A program made the position numbers and the translations under genes. The notes under the pieces were generated by a model that was given only the letters and a program-made list of their open reading frames with translations, was not told the origin of the DNA and did not search any database. Below are positions 48,355 to 60,569 of a stretch of 64,000 nucleotides of DNA, piece after piece (position 1 is the stretch's first letter; each line of letters starts with the position of its first letter). The DNA is from Macquaria australasica (taxonomy: Eukaryota; Chordata; Actinopteri; Centrarchiformes; Percichthyidae): assembly GCA_005408345.1 (NCBI GenBank), contig SEMN01000305.1, positions 434,797 through 498,796 on the forward strand. Direction: 5' to 3'.

Positions 48355-48735
48355 ATAAATGGATAGTTCGACATATTGGGAAAACGTTTCTTGGCTTTCT
48401 TGACGAGTGTTAGATGAAAAAATCGATACCACTCTTATGTCAGAACAGTAAAGCACCTCCAAAGCTCACTAATTAACACATCATGTCTTGTTCATTCAAT
48501 CAGTACAAAAATCAAAGTATAAAAGTGACAATTTGACATTTTACAGGGGGCTTATGTTATGTTACGTGTGTTGCTAGCAGTTTACCACTGTTTCCAGTCT
48601 TTGTGCTAAGCTAACGGACGGCTGGCTGCTGGCTCCAGCTTCATATTTAGTGTACAGATATGAGAGTGGCATCTACGTTTTCAACTAATTCTTGGCAAGA
48701 AAGTGAATAAACACATTTCCCCAGACTATTCCGTT
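48355..48735. mobile_element. Foldback MITE, family D copy 2
   Basis: Shares AAGCTCACTAATTAACACAT, TCTTTGTGCTAAGCTAA, GGCTGGCTGCTGGCTCCAGC and the GAGAGTGG.ATC end block with 19441-19880. It starts GGATAGTTCGACATATTGGG, an end I recognise from teleost copies. The left hairpin arm is largely missing. Confidence 0.65.
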
Positions 48736-48736
48736 A

Positions 48737-48965
48737 AAGTAGTGTTTTCCAACCTGGGGACTCTTATTGGTGGTTAAAGATTAATTCAAGGGGTTGTTAG
48801 ATGATTACCGGTGTAGGAAATGATAAAAAAAAACAAAAAGTCTGCTACACAAAATGAAGTTTACATTTTGGACTTTTCTCTATTCTTTGCTTTTTGTTGT
48901 GAAATATTGTATAAATGTACCCCTTCATGCCTTTTAAAATTCAAATGAAACAATCTGAGAAGGGA
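48737..48965 (+). repeat. hAT-like dispersed repeat, copy 1
   Basis: The start GTGTTTTCCAACCTGGGGAC and the later blocks TCTGCTACACAAAA and TTCAAATGAAACAATCTG recur in order at 56952-57125. The other copy begins CAGTGGTTCTCAACCTGGGG, a classic hAT terminal sequence. It is non-coding. Confidence 0.6.
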
Positions 48966-49214
48966 AAATAAGTATTCAGTTGAAGTTCTCACAACTCAGT
49001 GACAAGCAAACAACAACGATGGGACATAGGTAGACACAGCTTGGCTTCATATTAAGGGTTCACAAGCAGAAAAGCTTTATGACCAAGTTAGGATTCTGGG
49101 CCTGTTTTTCATGAGATAACAGTTTAAACTAATATGACATTTGTTACCTAAAAACATTTTCCAACAAGACAGAGTCTACAGGCATAGTAGCGGCTCTGTG
49201 AGGCTACAGCACAG

Positions 49215-49535
49215 CAGTGCTTTGACATAAATTACATTTTATGCCAAAAATTACAAAACATGCAGATGTAATGTTTACCATGTTCACATGTTAGCATGCT
49301 AACATTTGGTAATTACCCCAAAGTACAAATGGTGATCCAACAGTTGTTGAGACATTTCACTAAAAAACAAAAATGTCAACTCAGTAGAGGAAAGAGGATC
49401 ACAAAAGTCAGTAGGATTCATCCTCTCGGAGAAATTGTTCCAAATTTTATAGCATCCTGTTTAAAAGATGTTGAGATATTTCAGTCTGGACCAAAAAGGT
49501 GGACGGGCCAACAGACAGACCGCCATCCCTAGATA
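49215..49535 (-). mobile_element. Family C MITE, inverted arm
   Basis: Carries CATGTTAGCATGCTAACATT, GTAGGATTCATCCTCTCGG and GTTGAGATATTTCAGTCTGG. Inverted, these match the left-arm modules of 15110-15605 and 51190-51475. Confidence 0.6.
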
Positions 49536-51185
49536 ATTAAGACAACTGAATTGTCACAGCAGCTAAATCACTGGACAGAACGGATGGATAATATGTTTTT
49601 AAAAAAATGACCACTTTGACACTGACAACCCCTTTGCTCCACTTTTCATTTCAGGGCTGCTGTGGTCAGGCATAGATATCTATCTTCAGTCTGATGTATC
49701 GTTATTGAAGGAAAGCTCTACCGAGCACAGAGCAGCCTGGAGGAAAATGAGCCCGTTTGATCAGTGTCGCTTTTCTGTCGGCCTGTCTGCTCCCTCTGTC
49801 ATGGGTTTGCTGGCTAAATGGCCCTGCTGGATCGTGTTCGCCGATAACTGCCTGGGTAAAGCCTGGCGATCAGAATCATTAATGTAACTTTCCTCCCTGA
49901 CTGCTCCAAACGGTGTCAGCTTCCAGAGGCGCTTGTGTATATCCACGTGCACGTATGTGTGTGTGTGTGTGTGTGTGTGAGTTTGTACAGTTGTGTGTGT
50001 CACGGATACATGATATGTGGAGGTCTTGTGTTGTATGGTCATGTGTGTGCAGTACATGGGTATGTGTCATACTTGTCTACATGGATGATCCCTGCCTTTG
50101 TGACAGTGCGCTGGTGAGTGTGTGTGCACGTGTAGAGTGTGTGGGCCAGGCTGAGCAGTGAAACATCCTCATTTTTTAATAAGGGTGTATGCCGTGTCGG
50201 CTGTCACCTGCCAGACAGCTGATCTGATCCCCAACCTGAGGGGAGGAGGCCACCTCTGCCATCAGAGCTGCCACTCACCTTTGCTTCACACCAATTATCA
50301 CTTCACATCTTTTAGTTTCTCTTTGGAGGCCTCCCTGGACTAAATAATGACAAGTAAAAGTTTTTTATACACCAGCAGAATATTTTGGATACAAGCTGAG
50401 CTCCATCCCTTTCTCTTCCTCCATGTGTAGCTATAACTCCTCTTTCCCTTTCTCTCCCTGTGGCGCTGTATGGTCGTAACTCTTCTCCCATCTTGCTCCA
50501 CTATCTTTCAGGCTGTAAGTCTGAGGCTCGTTTTTTTTTTTTCCAGCACATAACCAACTCCATCATTCTAATGTAATTGAACCAAGAGTACGATCAGTCA
50601 CCCTGACTGCCTCTGTACTGGATGGTGTGTTTGTGTGTGGGTGTGTATAATGCCTATTTGCCTCAGTGTTGCAATAAAGAAAACTGATGTGAAATTGGTC
50701 AAATAAAGTTTCTTTTGTGAAGTTCTGGACATGGAGAATGTACTTTAAATATAACTCCACATAACACAGGCACATCTTAAAGGATAAGGCAGCCTATATT
50801 CTATATTTTTGATTATTGTCAACAAGTCACATGAAATGACCAGGACCAACAATGTGTTAGTCCATCTCTTAATACTTCCTGACTCTCCTATCCTGTCTGT
50901 GGCTCTCAACTTTAAGCCAAATCATTCCCACTGAAGACGTTAATCTTTAAAAATGGGTCACAAATATATGCTTTCATTTCTGAAGAAGGCTGAATAGTTT
51001 CCTAAAACAGCTGTACTGGGCACTGTAGTTTTTAGCAAATGTTACTCAAACAGGAGTAAATAATGCATTTTCAGGGACTACTTTCTGCTGTGGATGAATA
51101 CACAGTTGGAGCTTAAGTGAGTATTTATGTCAGCAGTACAGTGTATGTAAAAAATAATCTACATGGTAATGTCGGTTGGTCTCTC
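49536..51185. other. Spacer between lrrc52 and echdc2, no gene seen
   Basis: Contains a (GT)n tract at 49957-49980 and otherwise unremarkable DNA. Short open frames are not convincing. Confidence 0.45.
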
Positions 51186-51189
51186 TTTG

Positions 51190-51475
51190 ATTCAGAATGA
51201 AATATCTCAACAACTACAAGATGGATTACCATGAAATTTTGTACAGACATTCATGGTCCCCAGAGGATGAATCCTACTGACTTTGGTGATCCCCTGACTT
51301 TTCCTCTAGTGCCACCATCGAGTTAAAATTTCTCTTTGTCAAATACTTTGGTTCATGACCAAACAGATGCAAAATTACAGTAATGACATTCCCATCAGCC
51401 TCAGCTGTACATTGTGTTTTGTGCTAATTAGCATGAGTTAACATGCTAACATGCTGAACTAAGTTAGTAGGATCA
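51190..51475 (+). mobile_element. Family C MITE, copy 3 (partial)
   Basis: Shares GAAATATCTCAACAACTA, GATTACCATGAAATTTTGTA, CAGACATTCATGGTCCCC, ATGACATTCCCATCAGCCTC and GTTAACATGCTAACATGCTG with 15110-15605. The right half is missing. Confidence 0.7.
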
Positions 51476-51479
51476 ATTT

Positions 51480-53631
51480 ATTGTTGGTTTTGGTCTTTTA
51501 ATGGGATGTGTTGACAATAGGAAAAATATAGAATAGCACCAGATGTATTCTTTAATGTGTAAAATGTTTACACACAAGTATTGATCAGTAATGGATGAAT
51601 ATCAGCAAGTGTCACTGAGTCCACATCTTCACTTTCTGGTTCTACTGGGGCATTGATGGCTGTTGGTTCTGCAGTACCAGCAGACCGTATTAATCTGCTC
51701 CGCCCTGCTTCTGTGCGCTTTAGTGGAGTTAATGTGCTCACATAATGGCAGGCCCCTAGTCCTGCCCCTTCACATACACTCACAAACACACACACAACTA
51801 CACACAAACAAACTTCTCCCATATTCTTTATCTCCATCACTACTCCTCCCACTACAAACACTCATACACACACGTACCAACACAAAAACATGAGAACAAA
51901 CACGGCAGTGTTTCACAACTCTTGTTTTCTTCTATGGTTTCTTAAGTAAATTACATGAGTTAGAAACAGCCAGGCCTGATGGATGTTTTTATAGGTGACT
52001 GTGTGATATAGAGCAGACGTCCATGAATGCAGACTAAGCCTACATGTGGGTTTGTATTACAGTATATCTGTGTGATAAAACGTCAGACCCAAAGGTCAAA
52101 CACACTGTACATGCCCTGAGCAGATCACTGTGCTGTCTCGCTTTTGACAGACAGCTTCAGTAACAGGACGCCACTCACTCCCTCTGACTCATGCCCTCAT
52201 GCCTTGTACCCCGTCACCAGGCCTCTCTGTCCAAACTCAGCACTGGGCTTTGATGCAGCTGAGGCTGGAGGGCTGTCTGCAGCAGTCTACTCACGACTCT
52301 GCCCCCCTGCTCACGTCACCTCCTGCCTCCGATGAGAGGAAGAGTAAGGAGATGGAGGAGGTGGAGAGAGAAGAAGAAGAACCATTTGTTGGAAAAGGAT
52401 AGTGGGGCAAGTTCACGTCGCTTTGGACTACAGTAGTCTGTCACTGACACTGTGGGCTGGTGATGAAGGAATCAGGCAGCAAAGGCCTATAGTGAAATGA
52501 CACGAGTAGTGACTGCACTGGCAAACAAAGGGAGCAGAGGAGCAACAGGACAGAGTCCATGTTCCTCCAATCTACCATCTGATACAAGGCTGACCCCTGC
52601 AGGATTGGAGGGGAAATGCTTTGTGGTTGGCATCATCTAAAGTGTGCCGTGCCCAAGATGTTTGTTGGCAGAGGGGGGTGTGAATCTGTCCAGTTGAAGC
52701 CAGGAAATGATGCTACAGGCAGGGCTTGCAGAAAGGTGGAGGGAGAGGGGACATGCATCAAACTCACTAAAACACACTGGACAAAATAAGTCCTCTCTTC
52801 TCCTTCTTCCTTTTTGGTGACATTAATGGCAACCATGGCCTCTGTGTGTGTGTCCGTGTTTCTGCTACGATGTGTGTCCACCCTCTGTGTCTTGTCCGGG
52901 GACAGACTGGCTGTGCCCGTCACAGCCCATCAGGCTCAGTCACTCACACACCCTCACACTCAGAGGGTGAGTGTCATCTACCATCAGTTTTCCATTCCAA
53001 GGCACGTACACATGAGAGGAGGAATACACACCTGGCAGACATCAAATCTGAACAGCCTGTCGCACGTCACAAAACCAGAACCTTAGAAATCCACCTGGTG
53101 ACGCAAATCTGAGTGATCTCTCTTTTTACCTCTTGACGCCTCGTCAGGCCGAACATTTACATTTAACACGTCTCATTTTACCTCTTTCTTCCTTTCCTTC
53201 CTTATTTCTGTTTTCTCCAATCTGTCTTTGGTCAGTGGTCAAATCTACATGAGTAAAAATGTGTGTGATTAGTGTGTTTCTATTCAGTTATGGTTTCACT
53301 TTCACTTAATCCTGCCCACCCTCCTGACCCAACACCCTGCGGCACACAGCCACCTACACTCTACCCTTATGATACATTTATATCTCAACTACTAATGAAT
53401 ATGATTCACTGCCCAGAGTCACTTGTATCCATGTTAATTAGGAAGAGTAAACAAAGCCAGACAGCAGTAAAATGCACAATAAAAACGTGCTCGCTGTGGC
53501 AGAAGGGAAGTAATCTGATCAATATAAATGTAATCTGACATACCTGAATGCTAAAAGAACTTTGTAATATTTAATAAATGGTCCATTTATATTACAATGT
53601 CTGGATCACATGCATGTGGATGTGCACGCGT

Positions 53632-53677
<46 letters not shown>

Positions 53678-54060
53678 TGGATCTCTCTGCTCAGACTGTT
53701 GAGCCCGTCAAAGCCACTGTCTGACTGTGTAATTGCATAACCTGTAAAGACCTGCTCAATAATGCATGGTCAGACTAGACATGGGCAGCCTGACGGAAAA
53801 CCTTACCTCAACAACCCGCTTTGTCCAGCCAAAGACTGGACACTCCAGAAAGGCTGGAGGACAGTGTGTGTGTATGTGTGTGTGTGTGTGTGTGTATGTG
53901 TAGGAGTAGACTGAGGAAGAAATAAAATTTGTGAATTTCACAATTACAAAATTTTCACTTTGAGTCTTGCTGAGTGAAACAGTGACTGGTATCAGTTAGT
54001 GTAAAGATCCCCTTATTACCAAAATAATACACAGAAACAACATTTCAGGCATAAATGATA
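51480..54060. other. Spacer upstream of echdc2, no gene seen
   Basis: Contains CA-rich stretches (51778-51808), a (CA)n tract at 53632-53674 and a GT tract at 53864-53894. No coding sequence is recognised. The 150 bp before the echdc2 ATG is more GC-balanced and is the likely promoter, without a clear TATA box. Confidence 0.45.
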
Positions 54061-54219
54061 AGATAACAGAATCACTGTATGGTTTAGCTCTTTGAAAGTA
54101 AAGTCAGGAGCAGCCAAGTCCCTCCTCTTACAGGAAGAAACCTTGACCAAACTTCCTGCCACTTTGCTGTTGGGCAGTCTTCCTGCTTCTGGAAACTAAA
54201 CCGTGAGGGAACAGCAAGC

Positions 54220-57200
54220 ATGACGACTCTCCTTCGCAGACTGGCAGGGCCCAGGTGCCCATCGAGGCCGTGGCTGGGTGTGATTCTGCGGGAAACGCAC
54301 GGCCGAACTTCCCATCTGATCCCCCGATACGGAGCGCGACTGCTGGCCGGTGGCAGTCGCCCTATCACGGTGTACAGTCGAGCACACAGCCGCGGGCAGC
54401 ACACGGAGGCGGCAGATCCTGTACAGGTGGATTTAAAGCGGTTAGAGGGGGAAGACGATGGTAGGGACACACGCCATCCTGTAAACATACACATTCACTG
54501 CTTGACAGACTGACATTTTTCAGCCATCCATCTGATACTATCTATTATATTTGACCTATTTTACTCTCATGAAAAAACAGTACCAGAGCAGAACATTTTC
54601 ATGGAAACGCTCTGACTTTATGGGAGTCAAATCTCGCCAAGTAAATAAATAAATTAAACTTAAATTAAAATAATAAAAATATATGAAAAAAATATGATTT
54701 GACTTATTATCAATTGATTATCAAAATTATTTTTCTGTTGATTGATTAATCGATTAACAGGCTAATAGTTTTACTTATTTAATCACTAGTAAGTTGTAAT
54801 TGCCTCTTTTCTAAGTCATAATCGTGAAATATGCTATTTCTTTTCTTTTAACCATTGCTGATTTTCCCCTATTTATTTATTTATTTATTTCCCTGACAGG
54901 AATAGGCTTCCATACTGACTTGACTGTAGAAACCTATGGAGTAGTACATGAAGATCACAGTGGGCAGCCCAACGTGCTGACATCAATAGTTGTCACAGTT
55001 TTGACAGTCGAAAACAGTCAATTGATACTAAACTAAATGAACCGTTAGTTGCTGCTCTCTCTTTCTCCTGTTGCTTTCTCTTTCTCAGGGATAGTGGAGG
55101 TGTTGATGTGCCGACACAAGGCAAGAAACGCTCTGGGCCATGTTTTCGTGTCACAGGTGAGTAGACCTCTACATCAACACTCCCACACATATACAGACAC
55201 ATACACACACACACACACACACACACCACACTGACTGAGACACAGTGTCCTGTGTGTGCAGATGAGGGAGCTGGTGTCCACTCTGTCCAGTGACTCAGCA
55301 GTTCGGGTGGTTGTCTTCAGGAGTTTAGTGCCAGGTGTTTTCTGTGCAGGTAAGTGTTTTCTGAAACATCTGAAACCTGCCAGGCCTCTGGGTTTATGAT
55401 CAAAACCTGACTTAATGACATGTGATCGTGTATATTATGATTTATACATAGGCGCAGACCTGAAAGAGAGAGCCCTGATGAATAACACTGAGTCTGATCT
55501 GTTTGTTCACGGCCTGCGATCCCTCATGACTCATATAGGTAAGAAAGAGAACATGTTATGTGAAGAGTGAACCGTTATTTCTCAAAACCCAGGCCCTGAG
55601 AGTGCACAATATGTATATGCATTTGTGAACTTTCCTCTCTTTGTTGTAATGCCCTGGCAGCATCGTTGCCCATGCCGACCATCGCAGCAATGGACGGCGT
55701 TGCCCTGGGAGGTGGGCTGGAGTTAGCCTTGGCCTGTGACCTCCGCACTGCTGGTGAGTGACAGAGAGATATAGGGACCACCGTTCGTCAAAGTTTTGAC
55801 AATCAGAACGTGCCACGTCACAAGCCCCGCCCCCAAACCCGCCCGTCCAATCAAATCGTGCCATGCCATTGTCGTAATTCCTGCTCTTTTTCAAAGTTTG
55901 ACAGCAACACAACCCCAACCTCACCATCGTATCTAACCATCATCACCTCCACCCTCACCTCTAAAGAACCCTATCTGTGACAACAGAGGTTAGAGAGGTT
56001 AAACTGTCATGTTTGCTAACGGCTACTGAGAGGCACTTCTCTAACACACACACACACACACACACAAAGAGAGAGAGAAGTTGTTATCACATGCAAACAA
56101 AGCAACTATGTGTTACAACATGCATCATGGTCTAATTCAAACTCTAATGGTAGTGTGTGTTCATTTTCAACCTAGTGAAACTTGCTCTTTTTATCAGAGC
56201 AAGTTGAAATGGTTCTTCTGTATGAGGATAGTTAAGATTATAAGGGTTGTGAAAAGAAGCTTCTCTGTGTGAAACCAATACGTATACTCATTCACACGTA
56301 TACTCATTCATCTAATTCAACAGACTAAAGTGAAACGTGTGTCCTATGAGAGCATGCGGTCTTGTAAATTCCTCACAACACTCACAAAGACTGCAACATT
56401 GTACTTTTAAGAGCGGGTCTTTTTTTTTTTTTACTGCAAGTAAGTTTCCTGAGGTTAGTTAAGACTGGGCTGGGAAAAGAAGCATCTCCGGGTTTTTTTT
56501 TTTTGTTTTCTTTCTTCCCAACAGAAGTTGTTATCACATGCATTCACACACTGACCACAGTACAACGAGAGGAGGAAGAATGTCACATCAATAGTTATCG
56601 AATGCAATCAAACAACGGTAGACTAGGTGTCAAAACATGCAACATGGTATAATTCAATAATTTGGGGGCAGGGTTTGTGACGGAGCACGTTCTGATTGGG
56701 ACCTGTCAAAACTTTGACAAAAGGTGGTCCCTATATCTCTCTAGTGACCTCTGAACCTTCACCTATCAAACATGAACTGGATGAGTCTGCATCACGCTAG
56801 AGTACATTTAACATTCTTCTTTCCTGCCTTCAGGTGATGTTAATGGGGTATGAAAGGGGATGACATGTTCTCTTCACAGCTGTCACCAATCCAGTCATAT
56901 CCACTTTTCTAGACTGACAACTCCCTCATACCAGCAGTGTAGATTAGAGCAGTGGTTCTCAACCTGGGGGTCGGAACTCCCCAATGGGTCAGAAGAAATA
57001 TTCTGAGGGGTCACAAGATGATTAACAAATTAGGAAAGAAGGAGAAAAAACTCTTCTGCTACACAAAACTGGAGAGTTGTACTTCTGCAGGACTATTCAA
57101 CCTATTCAAATGAAACAATCTGGTTGAACTTTATAAAGGGTCGGGACTGATCTTAGCCCATTTGACATTTAGTTTTAGAGCAAGTTTTCATTCATTCTTA

Positions 57201-59044
57201 GTAATTTACAGTATCTGATGTTCTTACCTGATGGATTGGACTTTTTTTTAAATTGTAAAGCTCTTTTTTTTGTTTCATGAGTTTCATGAGGTCAGGCAAA
57301 ACCCCAATCCTTTTTTAGATCTGAAAATATTAGAGTTGTTTGTGAGAATGCAATTTTTATGCCCATACATATACATGGGCAGACACAGAGAGAATATTGT
57401 TACTGGACTGCAGCGATTAGTCGAATAACTGATTAGTTAATTGATAGAAAATTAATTGACAACTATTTTGATAATTGAATAATTGTTTTAGTCATTTTCT
57501 AACAGTTGCACTGCATTTGCTGTTTACAACCTCTCTAATATGAGGATTTAATGCTTTTATTTGTCATACATGATGTAAACTGAGTATGTTTGAGTTTCAG
57601 ACTGTTGGTCAGACAAAACAAGACATATGAAGATATCACCTTGGTCTGTGAAACAAATTATAACAGGCATTTTTCACTATTGTCTCCCATTTTACAAAAT
57701 GATTAATTGATTGATTAATGGAAAAAATAATAGATGAATTGATAATGAAAATAATTCTTGGTATTGTTGAAAATCTCAAATCTCATTTTTGGAGATTTTC
57801 ATGTTTTCCTTATGATGATTTTGATTATTTTAACTATCTTAAAGCTACTGAAGGGAAAATAAAAGGGCAAAACTGGGGACTAAGCTTTTGAACTGAATAA
57901 AGGAATACACTAGAGAAATACACAGCGGTCAAGCTAAAAAAAGTCTGTTGTTCCTGAGAAGTTGACATTTTGGAGATGTATGTTTTTCACCCAGCATTAA
58001 TGATCTGCTGCTGAGCACAGGGACTAATGATAGGCTGGCGAGGCCTGACACATCTGCCCAGCTGTTCATGTAGCTGAATCTACATGTGATTGGTTAAATC
58101 AGTCGTGGCAGCTCTGTGATTGGCTGAGCGTTGATGAGCTGGGCGAGCAGGTGTTTGCGTCTGTTGCTCTGACAGAGGCATCAGTCAGACTTTACGCCCC
58201 CTCACCAGCTTAATTGCACTCAGCAGCGCAGACCTTCAACTGTCCTCTGTGTTTGTGTGTGTTTCAGCATATTCTGCACAGATGGGTCTGATTGAGACGT
58301 CACGGGGGCTGCTCCCAGGGGCCGGTAAGACCAAACAGAGGTCACAAAAATGACCTTGCGAAGTACTGAGTGTGTAAGTAGTGAGACAAAGCAGCTGTGA
58401 GAAGTTGACCTTGAAGTGCTTTGTCCTGCAGGGGGCAGTCAGCGGCTGCCGCGGATGGTCGGCATCACTCTGGCCAAAGAGCTCATCTTCACAGGTGGGT
58501 GGTACAGAAACACTGACATGTTGCTATAGACACAGGATGCTTATCGTTCAGCGAGAGTTTTGTGCATCACACTCTCTCTCTGTCTGTCTGTTATCAGGTA
58601 AGCGTGTGGGAGGGCAGACAGCTCTGGAGATGGGGCTGGTAAACAGAGCTGTAGAACAGATCCAGACAGGAGACGCTGCCTACAGAGAGGCACTTAGCCT
58701 GGCCAGAGAGATACTGCCCCAGGTTAGAACACAAACACACACTTTTTCACTCTGCTACAGCTCAGATACTGATGCATCCCTCCTCCTCCTCCTCCTCCTC
58801 CAGGCAAAGGACCTGCTCTCGTACCTCTTCCTCCCTGCTCCTCGTCTGCTTCTTATCCTCCTCTTTTCAATCTGCCTTTCTGTCTTGCTGGTGTTTTCTT
58901 CCCACTTTCCCCCCTCTCCCTCTCCCTCTCCTCTTCCCTCTCTCCAGGCCTCTGTCGCTCCATATTTCTTTCACTCCAGTTCAGATGCCCGCAGTTGGCA
59001 GAGCCAGAGTGGCAGTCAAGTGGAGAAATGGGCCACAAATAGCA

Positions 59045-59080
<36 letters not shown>

Positions 59081-60231
59081 TAACCGACACATACTTGTTG
59101 GTGTGGACTGAATGATTGACTGGAATTTGCATTGAATGAAAGTGAGGTAGGATGGAGGAGATAATCAGCTCTGTGAGCCCTCGGATATTTCTCTTCGTGT
59201 TGACGTGGGTTCCTGGGAAAATGTCTAGAATTTCATGACAAGACGTAGCCTCTGCAATCGACTGGAGTCCCTACAGTTGAATTTTATCACTATTTAAATT
59301 GTACTCCAGAGATTCAGTATAACTTTAATAAAGTTGGAGGATTTGCAAGAGACAGATAAAAAAAAAACAATCTGTGCTATAGAGGCTAATAAAAGCTTTA
59401 GTACCTAGTATGGATCACGCTGCAGAAACACTCCATCCAACCTTTCCCACAATGCAACTCGCCTGCGTCTTTCATTAGACCCCCCTGCCCTGTAAACACC
59501 CACGTCTTTCAAACTCCACGTCCCCAGTTTGTAATTTAGGTTTTCTGTTATGAATTTGCCTCCAAGCCCAAGCCAACGTAACCCTTATGACATCACTATG
59601 ATGTCATCGGGGTTATTTTCCTCCTCATGATGAATAAACTGATCTAAAATTGCTGTTCACCTTTAAATATGTTCTCAGTTTGTCATGTCTTGTTTTGGTC
59701 ACTCCTCTATTTCTTTGTGGCCGGCATGTTTAACTTTCATGGTGATGGCTATAACATGGTGTCTTATTAATACCATCAGCATCTAAGTCTCTTTCCTGTC
59801 TGTTGCACAGGCTCCTGTCGCTGTGCAGATGGCAAAAGAGGCAATGAACAGAGGCATTGAGGTACATCGTGATTCACAGATTTGTCAGATTTTTAAAAAT
59901 TTTTTTTACATCAGTGATTGTAGTGACTGAAATCTGTCTCTTCCAGGTTGACATTAGTTCAGCAATGGCAATAGAGAGGATGTGTTATGCTCGGGTAAGA
60001 CTTCTAGTGCTCCCTTAATGTTTTAAAAATGCTTACTTACAATAATTTTGCACGACTGTTGTGTCAGACCCAAGACGTGGATGATCCCCATGCTTTGTTA
60101 CCCCTAAAACTATCAGTATGAGATCTGCTTTAACCCATCCCCTCTCTTTTCAGGTCATCCCCACGCGGGACAGACAGGAGGGTATGGCTGCCTTCATAGA
60201 GAAGAGACCCCCACGGTACACTGGGGAATAA
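54220..60231 (+). CDS. echdc2: Enoyl-CoA hydratase domain-containing protein 2 (mitochondrial crotonase family)
   Basis: Eleven GT-AG exons give 332 residues: 54220-54460, 55089-55156, 55262-55349, 55452-55538, 55661-55753, 58268-58324, 58432-58494, 58598-58722, 59811-59861, 59947-59994 and 60154-60231. The first 60-70 residues are Arg-rich and nearly free of acids, as in a mitochondrial targeting sequence. The crotonase fold follows: KARNALG (oxyanion region), FCAGADLKER, MDGVALGGGLELALACDLR, MGLIETSRGLLPGAGG and a C-terminal IPTRDRQEGMAAF. Both positions that are catalytic Glu in enoyl-CoA hydratases are Glu here (Glu182, Glu202), so hydratase activity is possible, but the physiological substrate is not established. 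IPTRDRQEG and the GLIETSRGLL block favour ECHDC2 over its paralogue AUH. Gene order beside zyg11 agrees with human 1p32.3. Intron 5 carries a MITE next to its donor. Confidence 0.95.
54690..54765 (-). repeat. Fragment of family I repeat in echdc2 intron 1
   Basis: Contains ATCAATTGATTATCAAAATT and GATTGATTAATCGATTAAC, matching one end of the fuller copy at 57410-57762. The rest of intron 1 (54461-55088) is AT-rich and holds (TTTA)n at 54871-54889. Confidence 0.55.
55763..56742. mobile_element. 980-bp MITE with long inverted repeats and 6-bp target duplication, in echdc2 intron 5
   Basis: The left end AGAGAGATATAGGGACCACC is matched by the inverted right end AGAGAGATATAGGGACCACC. Similarity continues for about 80 bp through GTCAAAGTTTTGACA, CAGAACGTGC and CCGCCCCCAAA/CTGCCCCCAAA. 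AGTGAC is duplicated exactly outside both ends (55757-55762 and 56743-56748). Inside, an AGTTGTTATCACATGCA block occurs twice (about 56078 and 56524). There is no transposase frame. The left target copy overlaps the echdc2 exon 5 splice donor. A 6-bp duplication is unusual among common DNA transposons and leaves the superfamily open. Confidence 0.85.
56952..57150 (+). repeat. hAT-like dispersed repeat, copy 2 (echdc2 intron 5)
   Basis: Starts CAGTGGTTCTCAACCTGGGG, a typical hAT-type terminus, and continues with GGGTCACAAGATGATTAACA, TTCTGCTACACAAAA and TTCAAATGAAACAATCTG, shared with 48737-48965. The opposite terminus was not found. Confidence 0.6.
57410..57762. mobile_element. Family I inverted-repeat element (echdc2 intron 5)
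   Basis: The left end GCAGCGATTAGTCGAATAAC and the right end GATTAATTGATTGATTAATG...GATAATGAAAATAATTC are AT-rich, near-mirrored blocks. The interior contains CTGTTGGTCAGACAAAACAA and GGCATTTTTCACTATTGTCT. I recognise this arrangement as a very common teleost MITE. It is non-coding. Confidence 0.75.
57763..58260. other. echdc2 intron 5, distal part
   Basis: No repeat or exon is recognised. It leads into the acceptor of exon 6 at 58268. Confidence 0.4.
58723..59297. other. echdc2 intron 8, first part
   Basis: Pyrimidine-rich, with (TCC)n at 58778-58801 and a (CA)n tract at 59047-59081. A long frame that reads through exons 7-8 into this intron is broken at the splice sites and is not a gene. 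Confidence 0.6.
59298..59662 (-). mobile_element. TTAA-type MITE, family B copy 3 (echdc2 intron 8)
   Basis: Inverted, it begins AGGTGAACAGCAATTTTAGA directly beside TTAA (59663-59666), resembling the family B left end. A weak opposite end, ATTGTACTCCAGAGATTCAG, follows TTAA (59294-59297). It shares GATGTCATCGGGGTTAT with the inverse of 22020-22441. Confidence 0.55.
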
Positions 60232-60540
60232 ACTCCACAGCTATTGAATTTCTCTCTCACACAGACGCGCAGCTCTCTGTAGCCTCATGTCTGATAGACA
60301 ATTAACTCCCATTGATTGTGTGCGTGTGTCCCAGCCAGTGTCAATACATTAGCTAAGGTCAGCGTGAGTTCTCAGTGGTGACTGTTTGCTTCTGTGACAT
60401 TCAGGATGAGACTGACAAACTGTGATTTTTATTTGATCAAAACACAGCTGTGTAATATGACAAAAAATAAAAAAGTAGAAGATTTATACTGTTGATCCAC
60501 ACAGTCCAAGCTTCCTGGGTGATGTGAAGCTCATCTTTTG

Positions 60541-60546
60541 AATAAA
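60541..60546 (+). terminator. echdc2 polyadenylation signal
   Basis: AATAAA 310 nt after the echdc2 stop codon. An earlier AATAAA within an A-rich run near 60465 is an alternative. Confidence 0.5.
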
Positions 60547-60569
60547 AAGGCAACACAAGTCATCTCCAG

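Noticed and set aside
58381..59115. A 244-codon plus-strand frame across echdc2 exons 7-8
   Set aside because: It reads exon 7 out of frame with the crotonase, then follows exon 8 and continues into intron 8 through low-complexity TCC and CA sequence. Spliced echdc2 explains the conserved part.
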